Below, in pieces: positions 33,240 through 41,648 of a stretch of DNA of 41,648 nucleotides. The stretch is from assembly GCA_028282885.1 (NCBI GenBank), contig JANQGX010000040.1, positions 1 through 41,648 of the forward strand, given 5' to 3'. The notes under the pieces are model-generated. The model saw only the letters and a list, made by a program, of their open reading frames with translations. It was not told the origin of the DNA and searched no databases. Position numbers and translations under genes: made by a program. Every line of letters begins with the position of its first letter. Within the stretch, counting starts at the first letter, position 1. This stretch comes from SAR324 cluster bacterium. Lineage in GTDB: Bacteria; SAR324; XYD2-FULL-50-16.

Positions 33240-34472
33240 ATGCATCCTGCACTACAAGGGGTTATTACTATCATGTTTGGCATCGGCGGTTGCCTGGGGT
33301 ATTTCTACCTGGCAAACCTGGTGCTGGACAAGTTCATATTTCCACCACGGCTTGACGATCGCGGTAAAAACATCAATCGCGCTAATCTGGTCCGGCCGTG
33401 GCTGTTCCTGGCTCCGGCAGTCTTTGCGCTCGGATTGTACCTGGCTTACCCGGTGTTTGAAACCCTTCGCTTGTCAATAACGGATCGTTCTCTCGAGGGA
33501 GCATTTGTGGGAATTCAAAACTACCGACAAATGGCCAGCGAGGCAAAATTCTGGGAAGCCATGCGCAACAATATGTTATGGTTGATTGTTGTCCCGGCGA
33601 CATCGACGGCGTTCGGTTTGCTGGCAGCACAATTGACCGATCGGATCGCCTGGGGAAATATTGCCAAATCACTGATATTCATGCCAATGGCCATCTCATT
33701 CGTCGGTGCGTCGGTTATCTTCAAGCTCATCTATGATGTGCGGCCTGCCAGCAATGAGCAGATAGGTGTCTTGAATGCAGTGTGGCTCCAGTTTGAAGGG
33801 GGGATCGGATCATTCCTGTTTTTGACGCTGTTGCCGGCGATACTGCTGCTCGGTTTTGCCACTATTGTGGTTTATACTGTCTGGATTGTGCTGCAACCCA
33901 TTGTTACCGGTCGAAAAAATACAGGGTGGCTGGCAAAGGCTGTTCAGGTAGCGTTGTCCGGCTTCGGTTTATATCTCGCCGTACTGGCACTGTTAAACGT
34001 TTGGCGTATCTTTGGTGCCGAGCTTGAATACGGCAAACCCCAGACCTGGTTGACTTTGCCTTTTTGGAACAGTTTCTTCCTGATGGTTGTGCTGATCTGG
34101 ATTCAGACCGGCTTCGCAATGGTCATTCTTTCTGCCGCCTTGCGAGGTATTCCCGAGGAGACAATTGAAGCGGCAATCGTGGATGGGGCCAACCCTTTCC
34201 AGGTTTTCTTCCGTATCAAAGTGCCACAGATCATGGGTACCATTGTCGTTGTCTGGACAACCATTACCCTGACGGTTCTCAAGGTTTTCGATATTGTGTT
34301 TGCCATGACCAATGGTCAGTGGCAGACGCAGGTGCTGGCCAACTATATGTTTGACAAGCTGTTCCGCGCTAATGACTGGGGTGTGGGATCTGCAAGTGCG
34401 ATTATTATTATGTTGCTGGTCACCCCAATTCTGGTATGGAACGTCGTCAATGCCCGCAAGGAAATGAAATAG
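33240..34472 (+). CDS. aglF: Alpha-glucoside ABC transporter permease AglF
   Basis: First inner-membrane permease of the alpha-glucoside importer, 410 residues, with about eight hydrophobic segments. It carries the coupling motif EAAIVDGANPFQVFFRIKVPQI near residues 310-332, which contacts the ATPase. The region between residues about 150 and 260 is longer than in MalF-type permeases of other ABC importers, as is usual for AglF (from memory). GGAG (33227-33230) precedes the ATG by nine bases. It lies 70 bases after aglE and nine before aglG. Confidence 0.92.
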   Translation: MHPALQGVITIMFGIGGCLGYFYLANLVLDKFIFPPRLDDRGKNINRANLVRPWLFLAPAVFALGLYLAYPVFETLRLSITDRSLEGAFVGIQNYRQMASEAKFWEAMRNNMLWLIVVPATSTAFGLLAAQLTDRIAWGNIAKSLIFMPMAISFVGASVIFKLIYDVRPASNEQIGVLNAVWLQFEGGIGSFLFLTLLPAILLLGFATIVVYTVWIVLQPIVTGRKNTGWLAKAVQVALSGFGLYLAVLALLNVWRIFGAELEYGKPQTWLTLPFWNSFFLMVVLIWIQTGFAMVILSAALRGIPEETIEAAIVDGANPFQVFFRIKVPQIMGTIVVVWTTITLTVLKVFDIVFAMTNGQWQTQVLANYMFDKLFRANDWGVGSASAIIIMLLVTPILVWNVVNARKEMK

Positions 34473-34481
34473 GAGAGACGT

Positions 34482-35633
34482 ATGGACAATATTGCTGGAA
34501 GAAAATCCGCCCTGGTCTGGGTTGTTCACATCTCTGTTGCCTTGTTGATCTTGTTGTGGCTGTTCCCGACGGTTGGCTTGTTTGTATCCTCCTTTCGCAC
34601 AGCTGACCAGATAGCAACCAGCGGCTGGTGGGCATCGCTTGGCGAGGTCGAACAGAATCTCGTTTTGCGCGCGGCTGATCCGGATGAATTCAGGGTGGAA
34701 CGCAACGGTCGCTATTATGTTGAAGGTAACCTGTTCCAGGAAGGCGTTGAGGCGGAGATCAGTGCCTGGGGCACCTCATCGCGGGCTATTTCGAAATATC
34801 AGCCCGGCGATGTAGCTGATCTCAAGAAAGGAGAGACCATCACCGTTGACGCCTCCGGCAACTATACCTGGTCCGGTCCCGAGAATCGAATGAAAGGTCG
34901 CGGCCAGCGGGTGTTTGTAACGGCTCGCACCCCACCGGACTTTACCTTTGCCAACTATGACAAAATGTTGTTCGATGAGACGAATATCGAAGGCATGACG
35001 AAAGCCTTTTTCAATACTCTCACGGTAACGATCCCGGCGACAATTATTCCCATTGTTATCGCGGCTTTTGCCGCCTATGCCCTGGCATGGATGAATTTTC
35101 CCGGTCGTGCGGTGCTGATCGCTATCATCGTCGGCCTGCTGGTTGTACCCCTGCAATTGGCGTTAATCCCATTGTTGAAGCTGCATCTCAGCATTGGTAT
35201 CGGCAAGGGCTACCTTGGCGTCTGGCTTGCCCACACCGGATTCGGATTGCCCCTGGCCATATACCTCTTGCGCAACTATATGGCCAGCCTGCCCCGTGAT
35301 ATTATTGAAAACGCGCGCGTTGATGGCGCCACGGACTTCCAAATTTTTGTTAAAATCATTCTGCCCTTGTCATTTCCGGCGCTGGCGTCGTTCGCCATTT
35401 TTCAATTCCTGTGGACCTGGAACGACCTGCTTGTTGCTAAGGTATTCCTGATCGATGCGACCGGAGAGACCACAGTGATGACCAATCGCATTGTCGAACT
35501 ACTTGGAACCCGCGGTGGGAATTGGGAGATTCTGGCAACAGCCGCCTTTGTCTCAATTGTGATTCCGCTGGTCGTCTTTTTCCTGATGCAACGCTATCTT
35601 GTGCGCGGCCTGTTGGCAGGATCGGTTAAATAA
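34482..35633 (+). CDS. aglG: Alpha-glucoside ABC transporter permease AglG
   Basis: Second permease subunit, 383 residues. Helix 1 lies at about 12-35 and is followed by a long polar periplasmic domain (about 40-150) before the six-helix core, a feature typical of AglG and absent from MalG of E. coli. The coupling motif ENARVDGATDFQIFVKIILPLSFPALASFAIFQFLWTWNDLL is clear near residues 276-315. AGGAGAG (34471-34477) overlaps the aglF stop codon and drives translation of this gene. aglA follows after 14 bases. Confidence 0.93.
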   Translation: MDNIAGRKSALVWVVHISVALLILLWLFPTVGLFVSSFRTADQIATSGWWASLGEVEQNLVLRAADPDEFRVERNGRYYVEGNLFQEGVEAEISAWGTSSRAISKYQPGDVADLKKGETITVDASGNYTWSGPENRMKGRGQRVFVTARTPPDFTFANYDKMLFDETNIEGMTKAFFNTLTVTIPATIIPIVIAAFAAYALAWMNFPGRAVLIAIIVGLLVVPLQLALIPLLKLHLSIGIGKGYLGVWLAHTGFGLPLAIYLLRNYMASLPRDIIENARVDGATDFQIFVKIILPLSFPALASFAIFQFLWTWNDLLVAKVFLIDATGETTVMTNRIVELLGTRGGNWEILATAAFVSIVIPLVVFFLMQRYLVRGLLAGSVK

Positions 35634-35647
35634 CAGAAGAGCGACAA

Positions 35648-37291
35648 ATGAAGACAGAGAAGAAGCCTATTGAATGGTGGCGCGGCTGCGTGATTTACCA
35701 GGTCTATCCACGCAGTTTCCAGGATTCCAATGGCGATGGCATTGGCGATATCATCGGAATCACGCAGCGTCTGCCATATCTTGCTTCTCTCGGTGTCGAT
35801 GTGGTCTGGATTTCTCCCTTTTTCACGTCACCGATGAAGGATTTTGGGTACGATGTCAGCAATTATCGTGATATTGATCCGATATTCGGGACGCTGGATG
35901 ATTTTGACGTGCTGCTCGCACAGGCTCATAAAACTGGGTTGAAGATCATGATCGACCTTGTGCTGAGCCACTCCTCTGATCAACATGAATGGTTTCGGGA
36001 AAGCCGTTCCAGCCGAAATAACGATAAAGCTGGTTGGTATGTCTGGGCTGATGCAAGACCCGACGGTTCACCACCCAATAACTGGTTGTCAGTTTTTGGT
36101 GGCTCAGCCTGGCAATGGGATACACGGCGACGGCAATATTACCTGCACAATTTCCTGGCAAGCCAGCCCGATCTGAATTTCCATTGTCCGGCCGTTCAGG
36201 ATGCTCTTCTGGACGTAGCACGATTCTGGCTGGAGCACGGTGTTGACGGTTTCCGACTGGACACGATCAATTTCTACGTGCATGACGCTGAATTACGAAA
36301 CAATCCGGCATTATCAGCCGAAAAGCGCAACGATTCCATTGCGCCAATCGTGAACCCTTATAATTACCAGCATCATCTCTACTCAAAAAACCAACCGGAA
36401 AACCTTGACTTTTTGAAACGCTTTCGAACGCTGCTTGATGCGTTCGGAGGGCCGACCAGCCTGGGTGAGGTTGGTGACGCACAGCAGGGATTGGAATTAC
36501 TGGGACAATATACCGCCGGCAATGAGCGTATACATATGTGCTACGCCTTCGAACTATTGGAACCACAGCCGGTCACACCGTCCCGGATTGAGCAGGTTTT
36601 TACCAGGATAGATGAAGTCGCCGCTGATGGGTGGGCCTGCTGGGCGTTTTCCAACCATGACGTCAAGCGCCATGCGAGTCGCTGGCAACTCTCCGAAGCG
36701 GCTTTGCGGCTGCATGTCCTGTTGCTTGTGTGCCTGCGCGGTTCTGTTTGTATTTACCAGGGAGAAGAGCTGGGATTGCGAGAATCCGATGTGAGTTTCG
36801 ATGACTTGCAGGATCCTTATGGAATCGAATTCTGGCCCGAATTCAAGGGGCGCGATGGGTGTCGCACACCAATGGTGTGGGATTCTTCGGTAGACAACGC
36901 GGCCTTTTCGTCGGGCAAACCCTGGTTACCGGTTTGTGTTGAACAACAACAAAGAGCGGTTTCAACGCAAGAGGACGATGCAGGCAGTATGCTCAATCAC
37001 TACCGGAATGTCATCGCTTTGCGCCATAGATACACTGCACTGGCTACAGGAGACTTCGAAGTCGTCAGAGCCGACGGTTCCGTGCTGTGCTTTTTACGAA
37101 GATCTCAGAACTGCAGGATTTGCTGCATTTTTAATATGGGCGATCAGGTTATGGAAGTGAACATGCCTGCCGGAGAATGGAAAAGCATCGGTGACACAGT
37201 AGACGGTGTTCCACTTCCAAAGACCGGACCTCTCCATCTTGATCCCTGGCAATGGGCCATTGCCTTTGAAGGAGCGAATGAAAATGGCTGA
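35648..37291 (+). CDS. aglA: Alpha-glucosidase AglA (glycoside hydrolase family 13)
   Basis: Cytoplasmic GH13 enzyme, 547 residues, that hydrolyses imported alpha-glucosides to glucose and a second sugar. The start YQVYPRSFQDSNGDGIGDIIGI is diagnostic of oligo-1,6-glucosidase/alpha-glucosidase relatives. Catalytic residues are Asp205 (GFRLDTINF, nucleophile), Glu274 (SLGEVGD, acid/base) and Asp338 (FSNHDVKRH, transition-state stabiliser). The conserved DLVLSHSS region (103-110) is also present. There is no signal peptide. It lies between transporter genes, as aglA does in rhizobia. The last codons overlap the aglK start. The substrate range (sucrose, maltose, trehalose) cannot be resolved. 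Confidence 0.94.
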   Translation: MKTEKKPIEWWRGCVIYQVYPRSFQDSNGDGIGDIIGITQRLPYLASLGVDVVWISPFFTSPMKDFGYDVSNYRDIDPIFGTLDDFDVLLAQAHKTGLKIMIDLVLSHSSDQHEWFRESRSSRNNDKAGWYVWADARPDGSPPNNWLSVFGGSAWQWDTRRRQYYLHNFLASQPDLNFHCPAVQDALLDVARFWLEHGVDGFRLDTINFYVHDAELRNNPALSAEKRNDSIAPIVNPYNYQHHLYSKNQPENLDFLKRFRTLLDAFGGPTSLGEVGDAQQGLELLGQYTAGNERIHMCYAFELLEPQPVTPSRIEQVFTRIDEVAADGWACWAFSNHDVKRHASRWQLSEAALRLHVLLLVCLRGSVCIYQGEELGLRESDVSFDDLQDPYGIEFWPEFKGRDGCRTPMVWDSSVDNAAFSSGKPWLPVCVEQQQRAVSTQEDDAGSMLNHYRNVIALRHRYTALATGDFEVVRADGSVLCFLRRSQNCRICCIFNMGDQVMEVNMPAGEWKSIGDTVDGVPLPKTGPLHLDPWQWAIAFEGANENG

Positions 37292-38378
37292 TTTGAAATT
37301 AAGAGGAATCGAAAAGACATATCCGGGTAATGTCAATGTATTAAAGAATATTAATCTTGATATCACCGCTGGTGAATTGATCGTTTTTGTCGGACCGTCG
37401 GGGTGCGGAAAATCGACGCTGTTGCGCATGATTGCCGGATTGGAGAAGATTACCGCGGGCACCTTGGAGATAGACAGCCAGTTGGTCAACGACGTACCTC
37501 CTGCGCAGCGGGGCATTGCCATGGTCTTCCAGTCTTACGCCCTCTATCCGCACATGACAGTGCGGGAAAACATGTCGTTCGCCCTCAAAATCGCCAAAAA
37601 GTCACAAGCAGATATCGATGCCGCCGTAACCAAGGCGGCCCAAACCCTTCAACTCGAACCCTACCTTGACCGATTGCCAAAGGCGTTGTCAGGCGGACAG
37701 CGACAACGCGTGGCTATCGGCCGATCAATTGTCCGAGATCCCAAAGTGTACCTGTTCGACGAACCTCTTTCAAACCTCGACGCAGCCTTACGTGTTGCTA
37801 CACGTATTGAAATAGCGCGATTAAAGGAGGCCATGCCTGACAGGACAATGATATATGTAACCCATGACCAGGTTGAAGCAATGACCCTGGCCAGCCGCAT
37901 CGTTGTGCTTGCTAACAAAGGCATTGCTCAAGTAGGGACACCGCTTGAGTTATACGAACGACCTCAGAATGAATTTGTTGCTCAGTTCATTGGATCGCCG
38001 GCGATGAATATACTTGCAGGAAAGATATCGACCACCGGGAATGAAACCACTATTGCCCTTGATGGTGGTGGTATAGCCAGATCATCCGTACCGACCCGGG
38101 ACGAAGATCAGGGTCGCTCGGTTAACATCGGAGTCCGCCCGGAAGATTTAATCACCACAGATCGTGATGGACTCTACACCGGACAGGTCGAGATTACGGA
38201 AGCCCTTGGAGAGGTCACACTTTTGTACTTCGAATCAGAAAGCCACGACGGCAGCGGGGTTATCGCGAAGCTGCCCGGTAATCATGGGAACTTGCGCGAT
38301 AAAATCGTACATGTATCCGCTCCACCTGAAAAGGTTCACCTGTTCGCAAACAAAGAGTCACTGCTTTATCAAAAATAG
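37284..38378 (+). CDS. aglK: Alpha-glucoside ABC transporter ATPase AglK
   Basis: ATP-binding subunit of the MalK/UgpC class, 364 residues. It has Walker A GPSGCGKST near residues 38-46, Q-loop MVFQSYALYPHMTV, signature LSGGQRQRV near 135, Walker B VYLFDEPLSNLDA, His in VTHD and a C-terminal regulatory OB-type domain (about 235-364) with INIGVRPEDL-like sequence. I chose ATG 37284 (MADLKLRGIEKTYPG), which matches family N-termini and has GGAG nine bases upstream; an ATG two codons earlier is too close to that site. The start lies inside the end of aglA, so translation is coupled. Confidence 0.93.
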   Translation: MADLKLRGIEKTYPGNVNVLKNINLDITAGELIVFVGPSGCGKSTLLRMIAGLEKITAGTLEIDSQLVNDVPPAQRGIAMVFQSYALYPHMTVRENMSFALKIAKKSQADIDAAVTKAAQTLQLEPYLDRLPKALSGGQRQRVAIGRSIVRDPKVYLFDEPLSNLDAALRVATRIEIARLKEAMPDRTMIYVTHDQVEAMTLASRIVVLANKGIAQVGTPLELYERPQNEFVAQFIGSPAMNILAGKISTTGNETTIALDGGGIARSSVPTRDEDQGRSVNIGVRPEDLITTDRDGLYTGQVEITEALGEVTLLYFESESHDGSGVIAKLPGNHGNLRDKIVHVSAPPEKVHLFANKESLLYQK

Positions 38379-38490
38379 ACACCGGTGCTCTTTTTTGTAG
38401 CTGTCTTTTCTATAATGCTCACACTGTTTTTCATCTCTTGCTACGCGTTAACCCGCTTGGTTATCGGTGAGAACTTGATGAGGAATAATC

Positions 38491-39828
38491 ATGGCTGACG
38501 CTCTGAAATGGACGCGTGCCGATTTCCCGGCAGATTTTGTTTTCGGTGTGGCGACTTCCGCCTACCAGATAGAAGGACAAGCCTACGGCAACGCAGGGAA
38601 AAATCATTGGGATAGTTTCGCTGCCACTCCCGGGAATGTCATTAAAGGCGAAAATGGCGCAATTGCCTGCGATCACTATCATCGCTATCCTGAAGATCTC
38701 GCTCTGGTCAACAATGCAGGCCTTGATGCCTATCGCTTTTCTGCTGCCTGGTCACGAGTGATTCCTGACGGAATCGGTCAACCAAATCCTGAAGGCCTTG
38801 ACTTCTATGATCGCCTCGTCGATGAGATTTGTGCTCAACACTTGAAACCATGCCTGACCCTGTATCATTGGGAATTGCCATCGCCGCTGGCTGATCTCGG
38901 TGGCTGGTGCAATGCGGAAATTGTGAACTGGTTTGCGGAATACAGTGACACGATACTGTCACGAATCGGCGATCGACTCTATGCAACAGCACCGATCAAT
39001 GAGCCATGGTGTGTGGGTTGGTTGTCTCATTTCATGGGGTTGCATGCACCTGGATTGCGAGACATCCGTGCGGCAGCCCGGGCAATGCACCATGTCCTTC
39101 TTGCCCAGGCACATGCACTGGATGTCATTCGCAGCCACAATGCGGGACGCCCCGGTGTAGTGTTCAATTTCGAATATCCTCTTCCTGTTGACAGCACGGC
39201 AGAAGCTACAGCAGCAGCGGAATGCTATGACGCAATCTATAACCGATGGTTTCTGGAAGCAACCTGTAACGGTGTCTATCCGGGTGAAGCACTCCGTTAC
39301 CTGGAACCCTGGCTGCCCTCGGGTTGGGAGTCTGATCTTGACAAGATCGCCGTGCCCGTGGACTGGTATGGCGTCAACTATTATACGCGAAAACTGCTGG
39401 GGCCATCACCCGACGGACCTCTGCCGGCGGTAGCCGAACATGTAGGTGATTTGCCTCAGACGTCCATGGGATGGGAGATCTTTCCATCCGGTATCAGGGG
39501 GTTTCTTGAACGCGTCCATACCGCAAGCAAGGGCAGGGCTCCAATCTTCGTCACAGAAAATGGCCTGGCTTCAAATGATACCATTGTTGATGGCATAATC
39601 AATGACACCGCACGCATCGACTATCTCAACGCCCACCTTGCCGAAGTCCGGACAGCAATCGACCATGGCGTGCCAGTGGCAGGATATTTTATCTGGTCCC
39701 TGCTCGATAACTACGAATGGGCACTCGGATACGATAAACGCTTCGGCCTTGTACATGTAGATTTCGAAACGCTTAAGCGCACACCAAAAGCTTCCTGGTT
39801 TGCGTTGCGTGATGCCCTGAAATCGTGA
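38491..39828 (+). CDS. GH1 beta-glucosidase
   Basis: Family 1 glycoside hydrolase, 445 residues, with no signal peptide, so cytoplasmic. The start FPADFVFGVATSAYQIEG is the family's N-terminal signature. Glu171 in APINEP is the acid/base and Glu356 in FVTENG is the nucleophile. WSLLDNYEWALGYDKRFGLVHVDF closes the barrel as usual. GAGGAATAATC precedes the ATG. It lies 112 bases behind aglK, probably within or just after the same transcript. A beta-glucosidase beside an alpha-glucoside importer would widen the range of disaccharides that the cluster can use. It could also be a beta-galactosidase or beta-fucosidase. Confidence 0.93.
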   Translation: MADALKWTRADFPADFVFGVATSAYQIEGQAYGNAGKNHWDSFAATPGNVIKGENGAIACDHYHRYPEDLALVNNAGLDAYRFSAAWSRVIPDGIGQPNPEGLDFYDRLVDEICAQHLKPCLTLYHWELPSPLADLGGWCNAEIVNWFAEYSDTILSRIGDRLYATAPINEPWCVGWLSHFMGLHAPGLRDIRAAARAMHHVLLAQAHALDVIRSHNAGRPGVVFNFEYPLPVDSTAEATAAAECYDAIYNRWFLEATCNGVYPGEALRYLEPWLPSGWESDLDKIAVPVDWYGVNYYTRKLLGPSPDGPLPAVAEHVGDLPQTSMGWEIFPSGIRGFLERVHTASKGRAPIFVTENGLASNDTIVDGIINDTARIDYLNAHLAEVRTAIDHGVPVAGYFIWSLLDNYEWALGYDKRFGLVHVDFETLKRTPKASWFALRDALKS

Positions 39829-40059
39829 AAAACTACAGGTTAACGTCCCGTTCCTCGATACCCCTGGAAAAGGGATCACCCAAATTTATAACCAGTCAAG
39901 TAATCACGAAAAAAGCAAACAGTATGAAAATAGAATGTCTCAGATTTTCGGCTCACCAGGACGATAGAAAAAACCAGGGGAGTACCCGGTGATATCATGT
40001 TCAAAAGGCAGGATGGTGCTAAGGCCCTGCCGGGTTATAAGAATCGGTCCCGCGCCTTT

Positions 40060-41286
40060 TCAAAAATCCCAATCGAGATGCGGCTTGGGCAAACACAAGG
40101 CGTGATCCAGTTCTTCCAGCAATGTGGCGGGTGCTTTCAGATCATCACTGGTGGCCAGGGAAGTTGCTGATCCCACACCCAGCCATAAACGTGAAAAAGC
40201 GCCCACGGAAGCTTTAAGGCAAGGGAGGTTTCTGGTCGTCCTGGTTTTAAGTTTTGAGTTTTTCCCCAAGGTTACCGTGTAGTTTCCCGCTACTCCTTTC
40301 CAGCTTGATTTTTCTTTTTTCAAAATGTCTTCAATCGGGTCACTCAATTCCAGGTTGAATGCGAGATCGCCATGTCTCAACCTGGTTTTTTCAATGCATT
40401 TTGCCAGGTTTAAGATCCGAACTTGCCAATAGGCGTATACGCGCATGGAGTTCTCGTATCTGGATTTTTCAGTGATGGTTTGATACCAAAACGGGCGGGA
40501 AATGAAATCCTGCATCTGGATAAGCGGTGGTTCTTGAAATTCAACAGCTCTAACCTGATCTCCGAAACTCTTTATCAAGGCCAGCAGTTCGATCAGTTGA
40601 TCCCTGTTGCGATAACACATCCATTTTATTCTTGTTGGATCTTTATAATTGAATTTTTTCTCGAATACAAAATGATGGGTTAATTCCCCCTTTTTGTTGA
40701 GATACCCATAACCGCAACTGTCTTTATCCAAGAGCAATTCAAACCGGGTATGTGACGGGTGAAGATCTATGGCACCATGAGTCTTCAGCCTTTTTATGCG
40801 GGAATTGTGGATTTTTTTCCAGTCCTTGGGAAAAAGCCTAACCGGTTGACCCGGCTTGACAGTCACTTTGAAACTGGATGGTGTTACACGCAGAATATTC
40901 TCATAGCTCCCTGTCCCGAATCCGAGTCGATCATAAAAGCCTTGATCAAACACGCCTAAACCGGCAAACTCGGCGCCGGCCTGAGCATCTTGGGCCAATC
41001 GAAGGGCGGTCAGTCTGGCGGCGAAACTCTGTTGTCTGGCAATCATACTGGTGCAGACAGCCGATACAGCAGAAAACTTCACGCTTTGATTTACATATTT
41101 CATGTTGCAAATATTGCTCATGGCCAGGCTTTCCACTTCACCATCCAGCTCCGCTACTGTGGCATTAACTCCTTTAAGGCCTAATCCAACAAGTTTCAAG
41201 TCATCTTCAGACAACCAGCCAATTTCTCGCCATAAACGGTGAATAGCAGGATTGTCTCTTTTTGCGTCATAATTGCGATGGTTCAT
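40060..41286 (-). CDS. Eis-like GNAT acetyltransferase
   Basis: The 408-residue protein matches the Eis family (acetyl-CoA-dependent N-acetyltransferases with two GNAT-like domains and a sterol-carrier-like C-terminal domain). Residues 70-125 hold the acetyl-CoA domain core, ending FYDRLGFGTG, with Tyr118 where Eis has its general acid. The chain ends in a Phe (LDWDF), fitting the family rule that the C-terminal carboxylate acts as base. An oddity: the phosphate-binding loop reads ARQQSFAARL, with Ser87 where most members have Gly of the RxxG type. The ATG at 41286 has a perfect AGGAGG upstream. Known relatives acetylate aminoglycosides or cell-envelope proteins; the substrate here is unknown. 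Confidence 0.82.
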   Translation of the reverse strand: MNHRNYDAKRDNPAIHRLWREIGWLSEDDLKLVGLGLKGVNATVAELDGEVESLAMSNICNMKYVNQSVKFSAVSAVCTSMIARQQSFAARLTALRLAQDAQAGAEFAGLGVFDQGFYDRLGFGTGSYENILRVTPSSFKVTVKPGQPVRLFPKDWKKIHNSRIKRLKTHGAIDLHPSHTRFELLLDKDSCGYGYLNKKGELTHHFVFEKKFNYKDPTRIKWMCYRNRDQLIELLALIKSFGDQVRAVEFQEPPLIQMQDFISRPFWYQTITEKSRYENSMRVYAYWQVRILNLAKCIEKTRLRHGDLAFNLELSDPIEDILKKEKSSWKGVAGNYTVTLGKNSKLKTRTTRNLPCLKASVGAFSRLWLGVGSATSLATSDDLKAPATLLEELDHALCLPKPHLDWDF

Positions 41287-41441
41287 AGTTATCCTCCTAA
41301 GTTGTGAATTATTAACTCACAGTTAAAAAACTGGCAAGGCTTTTTTTTAAATATTTCACTTTTCTAATCCTGCCTCGGATATAAATCAAAGATTGCCAGC
41401 CATTCTGAAATTAGGGACGTAGTTGACATTTTGCGATTTGA

Positions 41442-41648
41442 ACACGCCTCTTCAGCCAGCAGGGCATCATTGCCAAGGTTTCTCCGGTTACGGAATGGTT
41501 CTATTACTGCGATCATACCCGCAAGCATGAGATCGAGAAAAAGCTGGGTCTTAAGTCATGGGGCAGGAAACTCTTTTCCAAAGAGCTGAGGGAGCTCATT
41601 GACTGGAAGATCGAAGCCGTCTGGAAGCATCGGGTGGAAAGCAAGATT
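41442..41648 (+). pseudogene. Headless coding fragment at the window end, perhaps CoA-activase related
   Basis: An open frame begins after TGA (41439-41441) and runs off the window, reading GIIAKVSPVTEWFYYCDHTR and then a Lys/Glu-rich helical stretch (KKLGLKSWGRKLFSKELRELIDWK). It is clearly protein-like but has no usable start codon near its beginning, so its 5' part seems to be missing. The segment SPVTEWFYYC recalls the DUF2229 region of large acyl-CoA dehydratase activase-related proteins (2-hydroxyglutaryl-CoA dehydratase activator family); this is a guess from memory. Upstream sequence up to the Eis-like gene is not coding on this strand. Confidence 0.4.

Overview
The window looks like a piece of a Gram-negative, anaerobic bacterial chromosome, most like a marine or sediment deltaproteobacterium (Desulfobacterota). 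The reasons are a corrinoid/iron-sulfur reductive dehalogenase-family protein, two tripartite TRAP transporters for carboxylates, a long acyl-CoA dehydrogenase, a lipoprotein signal peptide and strong AGGAGG ribosome binding sites. The organism is an inference from gene content; no rRNA or other marker gene is present. I found no tRNA, rRNA, CRISPR array or intact insertion sequence.

Layout. (1) 1-1340: an unrecognised soluble protein and a small holin-like membrane protein. (2) 1631-11478: the most striking locus. Two complete dctP-dctQ-dctM TRAP operons stand in tandem and share a related leader of about 290-300 bp, so the leader was duplicated with the genes. They are followed by a convergent membrane-anchored reductive dehalogenase-family gene and a divergent AraC-type regulator. 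A two-part regulatory module (27-nt box, exactly 20-nt spacer, 28-nt box) occurs three times in this locus, each time oriented toward a target: TRAP operon 1, TRAP operon 2 and the dehalogenase-like gene. This is the best candidate for an undescribed system: AraC-controlled uptake of an organic acid, possibly halogenated, coupled to a cytoplasm-facing, membrane-tethered corrinoid iron-sulfur enzyme. (3) 11479-16892: a gene-poor stretch, a CydD/CydC-like ABC exporter fused into one chain that has lost one ATPase domain, and a cytosolic histidine kinase with a cyclic-nucleotide-binding-like domain. (4) 17111-27870: a sugar or sugar-acid catabolic island. It has a XylR-type (LacI-like sensor plus AraC HTH) regulator, a 5'-truncated Gfo/Idh/MocA oxidoreductase, a small membrane protein, a PD40-type lipoprotein, two GPH-family symporters, a TIM-barrel isomerase, a 3-hydroxyisobutyrate dehydrogenase-family reductase, a broken TPR gene, and an RraA-family protein translationally coupled to a PPC/DUF296 protein. 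(5) 28095-31475: a DMT (EamA) permease divergent from a VLCAD-like acyl-CoA dehydrogenase. (6) 31901-39828: an alpha-glucoside ABC transporter and glucosidase operon in the order aglE-aglF-aglG-aglA-aglK known from rhizobia, followed by a GH1 beta-glucosidase; the order suggests lateral acquisition. (7) 40060-41648: an Eis-like acetyltransferase and a headless coding fragment that runs off the end.

Several genes show decay (truncated oxidoreductase, broken TPR gene, headless 3' fragment), and REP-like GGTCAGGCTTGC elements sit just behind stop codons. The window therefore reads as an accessory, rearranged region. Start codons were re-chosen for many genes from visible ribosome binding sites, signal peptides and family length; each entry says where.
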